Shown: positions 40,966-49,936 of the stretch, one piece after another | Numbering within the stretch: position 1 is the first letter of the stretch | Layout: the number at the start of each line of letters is the position of its first letter | Assembly: GCA_040219275.1 (NCBI GenBank) | Contig: JAVJSU010000042.1 | Coordinates: forward strand, 216,034-280,033 | Direction: 5' to 3' | Source of the DNA: JAVJSU01 sp040219275 | Lineage (GTDB): Bacteria; Chloroflexota; Anaerolineae; Aggregatilineales; Phototrophicaceae | DNA length: 64,000 nucleotides | Notes under the pieces: model-generated | What the model was told of the DNA's origin: nothing | What the model saw: only the letters and a program-made list of their open reading frames with translations | The model's database searches: none | Translations under genes and position numbers: made by a program

Positions 40966-42405
40966 ATGACTTACAAGCGGATTGCACAAATACGCACGGT
41001 TGACCAATTTCGTGATTATTGCGTCAGCCTTGGCATCGAGATTCCGATTGATGACACCATTGACATCAGCGACGATGCACCCCTAAAACGCCCTTACGCC
41101 TATCAAAACACAACCATGAGCAATCGTTTTGCAGTCCTTCCCATGGAAGGGTGGGACGGCACAGAGGACGGTCATCCCACCGATCTCACGCGTCGGCGCT
41201 GGCAACGGTTTGGTCAAAGTGGTGCAAAACTCATCTGGGGTGGCGAGGCAGTCGCAGTACGGCATGATGGGCGTGCCAATGCGCGGCAACTGATTATGAG
41301 CGAAGACACCGTCAGCGATATTGCCGGACTGAGAGAAACCATCCTCAGTGCTCACGCAGAAACCAATGACACCGCAGATGATATGCTGATCGGTTTGCAA
41401 TTAACGCATTCAGGGCGCTTCTGCCGACCCAACACCCATGAACTGGAACCAAGAGTGGCGTATCGTCACCCCGTTCTGGATAAAAAATTTCATGTTGATG
41501 ATGATAGCTATGTGCTGACGGATGATGAAATTGATCGGCTGGTAGAAGATTTTGGTAAAGCCGCCGTGCTTGCCCAAAAAGCCGGTTATGATTTTGTGGA
41601 TGTGAAACATTGTCATGGTTATCTAGGGCATGAATTTCTGAGCGCCCATACCCGCCCCGGTAAATATGGCGGTAGCTTTGAAAATCGCACGCGTTTCTTA
41701 CGCAACATCGTAGAGATCATCCGCGCATCAGCACCGGGCTTACAGATGGGCGTGCGCCTCAGTGCGATTGATTCTATTCCCTATCGCCCTGATGAAAATA
41801 ATCGCGGTGAACCTGAACCCTCGCCCAATGGATCATATAACTACGCCTTTGGTGGGGACGGCACGGGTATTGGCATTGAATTGAGCGAACCAAAACGCTT
41901 CCTCGATTTACTTTTGTCGCTGGATATTCGTCTGGTGTGCATCACCGCCGGTAGCCCATACTACACCCCGCATCTGATTCGTCCGGCGATGTTCCCGCCC
42001 TCAGATGGCTACCTTCCGCCGGAAGATCCGTTGATTGGTGTTGCCCGTCATTTAAAGGTCACGGCTGAACTCAAACAGCATCGCCCTGAACTCGCTTTTG
42101 TAGGCTCAGGCTATTCCTATTTGCAGGATTGGTTGCCGAATGTTGCGCAGAGCGCCGTGCGTCAGGATATGACCGACTTTGTGGGGCTGGGCAGGATGAT
42201 TCTGGCGTATCCAGATATGCCTGCGGACATCCTCAAAGGTGGCGCATTACAACGTAAACGCATTTGTAGAACATTCAGTGATTGCACCACTGCACCGCGG
42301 CACGGGATGGTATCCGGCTGTTATCCGCTTGATCCCCTTTACAAAGACTCGCCGCAATATGAGCAGGTCATGGCGATTAAAAAAGAAATCAAAGTCACAA
42401 GTTAA
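40966..42405 (+). CDS. Old-yellow-enzyme-family flavin oxidoreductase
   Basis: The 479-residue protein has an OYE-type FMN barrel: MSNRFAVLPMEGWD, IGLQLTHSGRF, GYDFVDVKHCHGYLGHEFLS (substrate-binding His region), GVRLSAID, and the FMN phosphate segment FVGLGRMILAYPDMP. A C-terminal Cys-bearing stretch (KRICRTFSDCTTAPRHGMVSGC) resembles the iron-sulfur region of 2,4-dienoyl-CoA reductase-like members, but no FAD/NAD domains follow. It is unusual in a sugar operon and might reduce an unsaturated uronate or keto-sugar intermediate. It follows the aldolase-like gene by 12 bases. Confidence 0.85.
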   Translation: MTYKRIAQIRTVDQFRDYCVSLGIEIPIDDTIDISDDAPLKRPYAYQNTTMSNRFAVLPMEGWDGTEDGHPTDLTRRRWQRFGQSGAKLIWGGEAVAVRHDGRANARQLIMSEDTVSDIAGLRETILSAHAETNDTADDMLIGLQLTHSGRFCRPNTHELEPRVAYRHPVLDKKFHVDDDSYVLTDDEIDRLVEDFGKAAVLAQKAGYDFVDVKHCHGYLGHEFLSAHTRPGKYGGSFENRTRFLRNIVEIIRASAPGLQMGVRLSAIDSIPYRPDENNRGEPEPSPNGSYNYAFGGDGTGIGIELSEPKRFLDLLLSLDIRLVCITAGSPYYTPHLIRPAMFPPSDGYLPPEDPLIGVARHLKVTAELKQHRPELAFVGSGYSYLQDWLPNVAQSAVRQDMTDFVGLGRMILAYPDMPADILKGGALQRKRICRTFSDCTTAPRHGMVSGCYPLDPLYKDSPQYEQVMAIKKEIKVTS

Positions 42406-42474
42406 TTTATCAATATTGGGACGGTTATGTAGCTTTATGTGCATGACCGAATACAAAAATAGGACATTTATTTT

Positions 42475-43566
42475 ATGAAAATGTATCGTGTGGCGATTGT
42501 TGGCGCAGGCAATATCGCCAATACACATATCGCAACCATCAAGGCGCATAGTGACCGGGCAGAGTTGGTCGCTATGGTTGACCTTGACGAAGCCCGCGTG
42601 TGCTCACTTTGTGAGGCAAATAATATTCCGAAGTGGTACACCGATATTGGCGATATGCTGACGCAGGAACAACCGGATCTCGTCCATATCATCACCCCTC
42701 ACTCAACACACAAAACCCTCAGCATCCAATGTCTTGAAGCCGGCGCATGGGTCTATTGTGAAAAACCCCTATGCGGTTCATTAGCAGACTTCGACGAAAT
42801 AACCGCCGCCGAACAGCGCACAGGGCGTTATGTCAGCACGGTCTTTCAATGGCGCTTCGGCTCTGCGGGCAAACATATCAAAAAGCTCGTTCAGACGAAT
42901 GCACTCGGCAAGCCGATGGTCGGCGTTTGCAACACGCTCTGGTATCGCACGCAGGATTATTATGACGTGCCATGGCGCGGGAAATTTGCAACCGAGTTCG
43001 GTGGACCGACCCTCACGCTGGGTATTCATCTGATGGATTTATATCTGTGGCTGATGGGTGATTGGCAGGAAATCCGCGCGATGGTGGGTACGCTTGATCG
43101 GGATATTGAGGTCGAAGATGTCTCCATGGCGATGGTTCGCTTTCAGAATGGCATGATGGGGAGCGTCATCAATAGCGCATTGTCGCCCCATCAAGAAAGC
43201 TATTTACGTCTTGATTTCCAGAAAGCGACGCTGGAATGTAGCACGCTTTATCGCTACACCAACGAACACTGGACATTTAACCAGCCCGCCAATGTCGACG
43301 ATCCAGAAATAGCCGCCCATTGGTCAGCCCTAACCGAGGATTATCAAGGGTCGCACAGCCAACAACTGGGCGAACTGATCGAGTCGATGGATCGCAACGA
43401 ACGCCCGCTTGTTAGTGGTGCAGAAGCCCGACGCATCATCGAATTTATTTCAAGTTTATATAAATCTGCCTTCACCGGTTTACCCGTGCAACAAGGCGAA
43501 ATTACGTCAGACGATCCTTATTATTATGCCAATAATGGTCAATCAGAAATGGTGAGTAGCTCATGA
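42475..43566 (+). CDS. Gfo/Idh/MocA-family oxidoreductase
   Basis: The 363-residue protein has RVAIVGAGNIANTHIATI (NAD-binding), HIITPHSTHKTLSIQCLEAGAWVYCEKPLCGS (EKP motif) and the second-domain word EFGGPTLTLGIHLMDLYLWLMGDWQEI with the conserved His. It should act on a sugar or sugar-acid hydroxyl. It overlaps the next Gfo/Idh/MocA gene by four bases (ATGA), so two oxidoreductases of the same family are made together, as in oxidoreductive glycoside-cleavage pathways. Confidence 0.9.
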   Translation: MKMYRVAIVGAGNIANTHIATIKAHSDRAELVAMVDLDEARVCSLCEANNIPKWYTDIGDMLTQEQPDLVHIITPHSTHKTLSIQCLEAGAWVYCEKPLCGSLADFDEITAAEQRTGRYVSTVFQWRFGSAGKHIKKLVQTNALGKPMVGVCNTLWYRTQDYYDVPWRGKFATEFGGPTLTLGIHLMDLYLWLMGDWQEIRAMVGTLDRDIEVEDVSMAMVRFQNGMMGSVINSALSPHQESYLRLDFQKATLECSTLYRYTNEHWTFNQPANVDDPEIAAHWSALTEDYQGSHSQQLGELIESMDRNERPLVSGAEARRIIEFISSLYKSAFTGLPVQQGEITSDDPYYYANNGQSEMVSSS

Positions 43567-44576
43567 CAATCCGAATCGCCGCCATCGGCTTTGCACACGG
43601 TCATATCTATAATCAGGTCTCTGCGTTGTTGGATGCGGGTGCGGAGCTTGTCAGCTTTTATGATGATGAACCAGAACGTATCGAACAATTTTCCAACCGC
43701 TATCCGCAGGCAAAATTGGCGAATAGCATTCAGGAAATTCTGGACGATGAGACGATTCAGCTGGTTGCCAGCGCGACCATCCCCTCAGAACGCGCACCAC
43801 TCGGCATACAGGTGATGCAACATGATAAGGACTATCTGAGCGACAAACCGGGCTTTACGACCTTCCAACAGCTTGAACATGTAAAAAAGGTGCAGGCTGA
43901 AACCGGAAAAATCTACTCGGTTTTTTTTGGCGAACATTTTCATAATCCCTCCACCGTAAAAGCCGGTGAATTGGTGCATAGTCATGCGATTGGCAGGGTC
44001 GTCCAGACGGTTGGCTTCGGTCCGCATCGCCTGCTCGGTCATGTGCATCGTCCAGATTGGACATTTGATCGCCAATTTTTCGGCGGAATCATCAACGATC
44101 TCGCCAGTCATCAGATGGAACAATTCCTCTTTTTTACGGGCAGTACCTCTGCGGAAGTGGTTGCTTCGCATGTGGGTAATTTTAAGCACACACAATTCCC
44201 GAAAATTCATGACTATGGAGATGTGATCGTCCGCAGTCCGACTGCTACAGGCTACGTGCGTGTGGATTGGCTCACCCCAAAAGGACTCGATACATGGGGC
44301 GATGTGCGCCTCTTCATCCTCGGCACAGAAGGCTACATTGAAGTCCGCAAAAACACGGACATCGCCGGACGAGAAGGGGATAACCATTTATTTCTCGTGA
44401 ATCATGAGGGGATGCATCATGTGGATTGCACCAATGTCCATATGCCCTTTGGCGAACAGTTGATTTACGATGTGCTCAATCGCACGGAAACAGCCATGAC
44501 CCACGCCCATTGTTTTCTCGCCTCGGAGCTTGCGCTAACCGCTGAAGCGATGGCTTATGAATTGAAAAATGAGTAA
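43563..44576 (+). CDS. Gfo/Idh/MocA-family oxidoreductase (divergent)
   Basis: The 337-residue protein has a weaker Rossmann start (IRIAAIGFAHGHIYNQVSALL) than its neighbour, and the EKP motif is replaced by LSDKPGFT, keeping the Lys. The second domain carries FGGIINDLASHQMEQFLFFTG with the conserved His position. A GFAHGHIY start is typical of a subgroup of Gfo/Idh/MocA proteins in Chloroflexota and Planctomycetes loci. It overlaps the upstream gene by four and the downstream gene by eight bases, so the three are tightly coupled. Confidence 0.85.
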   Translation: MTIRIAAIGFAHGHIYNQVSALLDAGAELVSFYDDEPERIEQFSNRYPQAKLANSIQEILDDETIQLVASATIPSERAPLGIQVMQHDKDYLSDKPGFTTFQQLEHVKKVQAETGKIYSVFFGEHFHNPSTVKAGELVHSHAIGRVVQTVGFGPHRLLGHVHRPDWTFDRQFFGGIINDLASHQMEQFLFFTGSTSAEVVASHVGNFKHTQFPKIHDYGDVIVRSPTATGYVRVDWLTPKGLDTWGDVRLFILGTEGYIEVRKNTDIAGREGDNHLFLVNHEGMHHVDCTNVHMPFGEQLIYDVLNRTETAMTHAHCFLASELALTAEAMAYELKNE

Positions 44577-46482
44577 CGTCAGCATTCCATCCGAATGGAG
44601 CGCCCCGCCGACAGAATTTTCATTGGCACCGTTCTGGTTCTGGAATGACGAACTCACCGAAGCAGAACTCATGCGTCAACTTGACGAATTTCAATCTCAT
44701 GGGGTGGATGCTTTCGTGCTCCATCCGCGTGTTGGCTTGCCCCGTCATATGGGATGGATGAGCCAAGCGTTATTGGAGAAAATGCACTTTGCCATCAAAC
44801 AGGCAGAACAACGGGGCATGTGGGTCATCCTGTATGACGAAGGCATGTATCCAAGCGGGTCTGCTTCAGGGCAGGTGGTGGCGGAAAATCCTGATTATCA
44901 CTGTCGCGGATTGGTACGCATCAATCTCGACACAGCACAACCGGAGTCGATGCAATCCGGTGTGCGAATTGATGCTAATGGTGAAATCACGCTCACGGAT
45001 GAGCAAACCCTCGTGGCAGAAGTGAGCTACAAAGGTCAACGTTATGCCATCGTAGATCGTCCGGTAGATTCAGTCATTCGCGGTTTGCACTTCGAGCATG
45101 AAGACACAGACGAACCGCCGGAAGATAACCCGCCCGCGACGGATTTACTCAACCCGGATGCGGTCGCGTGCTTTATCCGCCTCGTGTATGAGCGGTATTT
45201 TCAGGAATTCAAACCGTATTTCGGCACAACCATCCGCGCCATCTTCACCGATGAACCCATGCTCTTGGGTCGTCCACGAGAAAGCGATATTTTACCCGGA
45301 ACACGAGATATTCTTGACCATGTGAACGCTTATCTTGGCTATGATTTTACGCCCAATCTGCCCGCACTCTGGGAGGTTGACGCGCCACAAACGATCCACG
45401 AAGCGTACGAACGCGCTGTAGAAGCCCGCTTTGAAGCAACCTACTACACCCAACTTTACGCATGGTGCGCGGCGCATCAAATCGCGCTAACGGGACATCC
45501 TGCCGAACCTGACGCGACACGTCATCTGCGCTATTTTCATATTCCCGGACAGGACATCGTATGGCGACAGGTTGAGCCGGATCACGTTTCCGCCTTAGAA
45601 GGTCGCCAATCCACACAGGCAAAAGCGGCGGCATCCATGATGGTGCATGGCATCCGTCGACGTAACGCCAATGAATTCTGTGGCGCGTTCGGGCATGAAC
45701 TCACCTTTGAGGAAATGCGCTGGCTGGCAAATTGGTTGCTGATTCGCGGGTGTAATCTGCTGATTCCCCATGCGTTTTATTATTCGGTACGCGGCTCGCG
45801 CAAACATGAACGCCCGCCGGATGTCGGCTTGCATAGTGCATGGTGGGATACTCATTTTACGGCGTTCGCCCGTGCCTGTCGGCGTTTGTGCTGGCTCAAT
45901 ACGGATAGTCAGCCGGTGTGCCATGTGGCAATTTTAGGCGCACACCATCAACTCCCATTTCGCGCCGCAAAAGCCTGCTTTCAGAATCAAATTGACTTTC
46001 ATTACCTTGATGCCGATGATTTGCTGAATAATACGCAAGTGGTCGGGGACGAAATCCATATTGCCGGACAGCACTATCCCATATTGATTGTGGACAGCGA
46101 CCTCCACCAAGAAGCACAATCATGGTTGGATACTCATTCATCATCCGTCAACATCGTGTATTGGACAGAGGAAGCGGGCGCTTGTATCGAAAAAGCGCGT
46201 CAACTGTTACCGCGACAGCAGGGACTTCGCATCGAAACTGACTCTAACGGATTACGTGTTCGGCATGTGCAAAAAGCAGGGTTGGATTGGTACATCCTCT
46301 TTAATGAAGCGAGTGCGCCCTGTGAAGTTACCATCAGCAATTACGGGAATGGCGAAATAATCATGCTTGATCCTTATAGCGAGAGTACGCCATTCACCGG
46401 AAACAAACTACAGCTTGAAGGGCATGAGTGTCGCGTCCTGATCGCAGATTCGTTAAATGGAGAGGCGGATTTTCATGATTAG
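44569..46482 (+). CDS. GH106-like glycoside hydrolase (putative alpha-L-rhamnosidase type)
   Basis: The 637-residue protein opens with LAPFWFWNDELTEAELMRQLDEFQSHGVDAFVLHPRVGLP, then VILYDEGMYPSGSASGQVV (E91) and IRAIFTDEP (E229). These TIM-barrel motifs match the GH106-like group that includes rhamnogalacturonan alpha-L-rhamnosidases. It lacks the large C-terminal beta domains of characterised GH106 enzymes (usually over 900 residues) and has no signal peptide, so it should act in the cytoplasm. A C-terminal segment (about 470-625) looks like a flavodoxin-type plus beta-sandwich module. Substrate specificity is uncertain. Confidence 0.7.
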   Translation: MSNVSIPSEWSAPPTEFSLAPFWFWNDELTEAELMRQLDEFQSHGVDAFVLHPRVGLPRHMGWMSQALLEKMHFAIKQAEQRGMWVILYDEGMYPSGSASGQVVAENPDYHCRGLVRINLDTAQPESMQSGVRIDANGEITLTDEQTLVAEVSYKGQRYAIVDRPVDSVIRGLHFEHEDTDEPPEDNPPATDLLNPDAVACFIRLVYERYFQEFKPYFGTTIRAIFTDEPMLLGRPRESDILPGTRDILDHVNAYLGYDFTPNLPALWEVDAPQTIHEAYERAVEARFEATYYTQLYAWCAAHQIALTGHPAEPDATRHLRYFHIPGQDIVWRQVEPDHVSALEGRQSTQAKAAASMMVHGIRRRNANEFCGAFGHELTFEEMRWLANWLLIRGCNLLIPHAFYYSVRGSRKHERPPDVGLHSAWWDTHFTAFARACRRLCWLNTDSQPVCHVAILGAHHQLPFRAAKACFQNQIDFHYLDADDLLNNTQVVGDEIHIAGQHYPILIVDSDLHQEAQSWLDTHSSSVNIVYWTEEAGACIEKARQLLPRQQGLRIETDSNGLRVRHVQKAGLDWYILFNEASAPCEVTISNYGNGEIIMLDPYSESTPFTGNKLQLEGHECRVLIADSLNGEADFHD

Positions 46483-47638
46483 ACGCTATGCAAAACACAT
46501 ACTACGCGTTGGCATCATCTTTATCTGCGCCGGACTTTGCGCGATACGGGTAATTTCTCCGGCGATTGCACAATCAGAGACATATCCCCTTACGCGCATC
46601 GCCACCGGATTACAAAATCCACGCGGGGTTGCGATTTTGCCGGATGGTCGACTGGTTGTGGCGCAGGCGGGAACGGGTTTTGTCTCAGGACGTGTCGCAG
46701 ATCAAACGGGCAAACTTAGCCTGTTTACAGACATCAACAATGATGGGGATTATGATGATGCTGGCGAAATAGCCCAGCTTTTTAATCGTCTGCCGGGGTA
46801 TAACATCCTCTATCACTTTAATCCGGGGCGGGATGAAATTGTGGGCATCGGTGATGTGCTGGTCTTAGACGATGGGCGCATTTTCTATACACTGGACGAT
46901 AATTTTCAGGTCTTATCCATCGTAGAAGTGAGTCCTACCTTTGAGCACATCGGCAACTTCATTGAAAGTGACGGGTCGCTGAACTCTATCGCCTATGACG
47001 AAAACCGGAATGTGATGTACGTCACGCTGAGTACCTCGAACGGGGTCAGCGTGGTCAGCATGGAGGGCGACATCCTGAGCACGGTGTATCTGCCACTTAT
47101 GGAAAACAATCAGCAATCTGTTCCGTCCGGTGTTGCGGTTGATCCACTCACGGGGGATATGCTCGTCACGCTTTTTTCAGGGCAACTGTGGGATTATTAC
47201 GGCTCAATTTTGTCATTTGTGCCGGGGGCTTCTAAAGTGATACGCATCAATCCGGAGACGGGCGACTATAGCGACGAGATCACCGGATTAACGACTGCCG
47301 TCGACATTGCCACAGACGACAATGGAAATCGTTATGTGGTAGAGATGACGACGGTCTGGGCAACGCCTACCATGTCGCATGACTTCGATCTCTATGATCC
47401 GAACGCGCTACCGGATGCGGGCGGCTATGCACGTTTTACAGGGCGGGTCACATTATTTCCAGCCGATCATTCTGAGCCGGTTGTGCTCGCCGATGGACTT
47501 GATCAACCCACGAACGTTACCTATCACGACGGCATGTTATATATCTCCACCGGACAGGGCACGCCGGGGCGACCTATCTGGGGTGAACACGGTCTTACGC
47601 AAATCGTCGGAGAACTTTATACGATTGCGCTCGAATGA
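46475..47638 (+). CDS. Secreted beta-propeller protein, ScyD/ScyE-like
   Basis: The 387-residue protein has a signal peptide (about 1-33, ending AIAQ) and a propeller with repeated blades (TGLQNPRGVAILPDGRLVVAQAG; SDGSLNSIAYDENRNVMYVTLS; VPSGVAVDPLTGDMLVTLFSG; GLTTAVDIATDDNGNRYVVEM; GLDQPTNVTYHDGMLYIST). This resembles ScyD/ScyE-family proteins of unknown molecular role. The frame opens at 46457, but GGAGAGG is placed for the ATG at 46475, which overlaps the upstream stop by eight bases. It is the only clearly exported product of this operon and may bind or modify a polysaccharide. Confidence 0.8.
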   Translation: MIRRYAKHILRVGIIFICAGLCAIRVISPAIAQSETYPLTRIATGLQNPRGVAILPDGRLVVAQAGTGFVSGRVADQTGKLSLFTDINNDGDYDDAGEIAQLFNRLPGYNILYHFNPGRDEIVGIGDVLVLDDGRIFYTLDDNFQVLSIVEVSPTFEHIGNFIESDGSLNSIAYDENRNVMYVTLSTSNGVSVVSMEGDILSTVYLPLMENNQQSVPSGVAVDPLTGDMLVTLFSGQLWDYYGSILSFVPGASKVIRINPETGDYSDEITGLTTAVDIATDDNGNRYVVEMTTVWATPTMSHDFDLYDPNALPDAGGYARFTGRVTLFPADHSEPVVLADGLDQPTNVTYHDGMLYISTGQGTPGRPIWGEHGLTQIVGELYTIALE

Positions 47639-47657
47639 TTCGGTGAGCAATTTTTTT
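47629..47657 (+). terminator. Terminator overlapping the end of the propeller gene
   Basis: GCTC (47629-47632) pairs with GAGC (47645-47648), with an inner CGAA/TTCG pairing possibility, followed by AA and seven T. It overlaps the stop codon and closes the plus-strand operon. Confidence 0.55.
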
Positions 47658-47738
47658 AGGTCAATCACAAACAAGGGTAGGCAGACACGGCAACATCTCT
47701 ACGATAGTTTCTTCTGATTCTCCGGCATTTACTCCATG

Positions 47739-49043
47739 CTAAACGTTATTGCGCCCAAGAAAGTCCTCCGGCAGATATGCTTTTTGCAAAGGAATGATTG
47801 TATTGAGCAGGTCGTCAGCCAATGACAATGACAGAATAAGCGGATTTGTGGCGAGAGCGCGGGTGAGGTCTTGCCGTGTGCCGTTCCAGATGGCATCCGC
47901 CGCCACCCACTGATATTCTGCCAGCATATGGAGCAAGCCAACGACTTCTGAGGGGAGGTTATTCTGTGTTAGCGGGGTAGTTGCGCCGCCATGCTCTAAA
48001 CGCGCGGGGACTTCGACGATGCGTTCCGGGCTAAAATCTGGCAAGGCAGTTCGATTAGGCACATTGAGGGTATGGATGCGCTCATTTTGAGTCACCAGAC
48101 CTTTCATCACTTCAACCGCCATATCACCGAAAATTGACCCGCCGCGTACATGAGTCAAGCGAGGCGCATCGGCGTTGATTTGTTCTTTGAAGTGTTGATA
48201 GTAGCCCGGAATTTCCTCCAGAATCACCTCAGCGCGGGTTTTGGGGCTGGCTTTGGCTTCTGCGAGCGTTTCTTCACGATAATAATAGTATTGCAAGTAG
48301 CTATTCGGCACGCGCCCATAGTCACGCGTCAGGCGGAATTGCCGTTTAACCCGCGCAGAAACATCGTCCCGTGCCATCACCCGATCAAAACCATCGAGCA
48401 TGATTTGAACGCCGTCCTGACCGTCAATCATGAAATGTGTGCTCCATGTTGCGTGGTTCAGTCCGATGGATTCCAGCCGGACGTGTTGGGGCGTTAGGTT
48501 GAGCGCAGATAATATCTTATGCTGGTCATCGTTCGTCTGGTCGCAAATACTGATGCACGGAATATCGCTAAAATGGTTGACCGCTTCCGCGACAATCTGC
48601 GTGGGATTTGTGTAGTTCACCAGCACGGCATCCGGCGCAAACTGCTTGATATTCTCAAGAATTTTCTTAATCACTGGCAGGGTACGCATGGCAAAGAAGA
48701 AGCCGCCGGGACCAATCGTTTCCTGACCGATCACGTTGTATTGTAGCGGAATCGCCTCGTCTTGATGGCGTGCCTCGAAGCCACCCTGACGGAACGTGGT
48801 GAGCACATAATTCGCGCCACTAATGGCAGATTCCAGAGTGTCGTGACGGGTAATCGTCAGGTCAACTCCGGCAGAAGCGACTATTTTCAGGGCTAAACGA
48901 TACACAATGTCAAGCTCATCGCCCGCGATGTCCATCAGCGCCAACTCTGCACCGTTGAATGCGTCACCATGTTGGATGAACGCGTTTATCAACCCCGGCG
49001 CGTAAGCACTTCCGCCACCGATGATTGCAATTTTTACAGCCAT
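47739..49043 (-). CDS. Glycoside hydrolase family 4 enzyme
   Basis: The 434-residue protein has the GH4 NAD-binding N-terminus (VKIAIIGGGSAYAPGLINAF), the VNYTNPTQIV motif (N146), the metal-binding Cys in CISICDQTND (C167) and the His in IGLNHATW (H197). GH4 enzymes cleave glycosides by an NAD+/Mn2+-dependent oxidation-elimination mechanism in the cytoplasm and accept alpha or beta, phosphorylated or free sugars. The CDQT sequence at the Cys site does not match the signatures I know for 6-phospho-alpha or beta, melibiase or glucuronidase members, so the substrate is open. It overlaps the PfkB gene by ten bases. Confidence 0.9.
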   Translation of the reverse strand: MAVKIAIIGGGSAYAPGLINAFIQHGDAFNGAELALMDIAGDELDIVYRLALKIVASAGVDLTITRHDTLESAISGANYVLTTFRQGGFEARHQDEAIPLQYNVIGQETIGPGGFFFAMRTLPVIKKILENIKQFAPDAVLVNYTNPTQIVAEAVNHFSDIPCISICDQTNDDQHKILSALNLTPQHVRLESIGLNHATWSTHFMIDGQDGVQIMLDGFDRVMARDDVSARVKRQFRLTRDYGRVPNSYLQYYYYREETLAEAKASPKTRAEVILEEIPGYYQHFKEQINADAPRLTHVRGGSIFGDMAVEVMKGLVTQNERIHTLNVPNRTALPDFSPERIVEVPARLEHGGATTPLTQNNLPSEVVGLLHMLAEYQWVAADAIWNGTRQDLTRALATNPLILSLSLADDLLNTIIPLQKAYLPEDFLGRNNV

Positions 49044-49936
49044 TTTTTTACCTCCTCTAAGGTTGGTGTACCCGTCGCGCCACCGATTCTCGTTGTCGTC
49101 AGCGCGCCGCAGATCGCACCAAATCGCATACAGTCTTGTAGCGCGTAGTCGTGTGTTAAGGCGTACAGAAATCCCGCGTCAAAGGCATCGCCCGCGCCGG
49201 TTGTATCAATCGGGGTTACCGTCAAAGTTGGCACCTGTGTTTCCAGCGTTTTGCTTTTCGCAGATGCACCGTCTGCGCCATTTTTCATGATGACCGTGCC
49301 ATGAGTCATCCGGTTCGTGGCGCGTTCGAGTGCCTTATTCGCGTCGGGTTCGTCCAGCATGTAGCATAATTCCGAGCGACTTGGCAGGAAAAAATCCAGA
49401 TCGGTCAACATATTGTGTAAGCGGGGATCGCGTAACGCCGTTTCATCCCAACCGGGGTCTAAAGAGATTGTCGCCCCCGCATCATGCGCGATCTGACAGG
49501 CATCCGGCACATCAAACGCGCCTAAAAAGCTCCCGATATGCACATGGCGGGTTGGATGTTCGCGTAAAATTGCGGCTAAATCTGCTGGTATATCCGGTTT
49601 TTCGAAGCGTGTGATGAAGGCGCGATCCTGTGGGAACGACAGCGCAACCGTGAGTTGGGTTAAGGGGTGGGGATGCTCACGCACAAAGGTGCGGTCAATA
49701 TGGAGATCATCCAACAATTGCCCGACCACACGACTAAGCGCATCATTGCCAATATCGGCGACCAGCCCGACCTTCGCGCCTAACTTTTGTAAGCCCGCCG
49801 CGACAATCGCACTCCCGCCCACTGTCATCGTGAAATTACCGGCGAAAATTTCCGTGCCGAGTTCCGGCATTTCGGGCAATTCTGTGAAAATTAAATCACA
49901 GAAAAGCGGACCATAAACCAGCACATCGTATGTCAT
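49034..49936 (-). CDS. PfkB-family carbohydrate kinase
   Basis: The 300-residue protein has the ribokinase/PfkB signatures: GTEIFAGNFTMTVGGSAIVAAGLQKLG near the N-terminus and the ATP/anion-hole motif IDTTGAGDAFDAGFLYAL near the C-terminus, with the catalytic Asp in GAGDAF. It phosphorylates a sugar or sugar derivative. Its gene sits between a sulfatase and a GH4 glycosidase, so it may trap the monosaccharide freed by these. 2-Keto-3-deoxygluconate kinases belong to the same family and this could serve the uronate route too, though it is in a different operon. Confidence 0.9.
   Translation of the reverse strand: MTYDVLVYGPLFCDLIFTELPEMPELGTEIFAGNFTMTVGGSAIVAAGLQKLGAKVGLVADIGNDALSRVVGQLLDDLHIDRTFVREHPHPLTQLTVALSFPQDRAFITRFEKPDIPADLAAILREHPTRHVHIGSFLGAFDVPDACQIAHDAGATISLDPGWDETALRDPRLHNMLTDLDFFLPSRSELCYMLDEPDANKALERATNRMTHGTVIMKNGADGASAKSKTLETQVPTLTVTPIDTTGAGDAFDAGFLYALTHDYALQDCMRFGAICGALTTTRIGGATGTPTLEEVKKWL

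Noticed and set aside
42406..42474. Gap between the OYE and Gfo/Idh/MocA genes checked for a promoter or hairpin
   Set aside because: No stem or paired -35/-10 boxes stood out; it is read as simple operon spacing.
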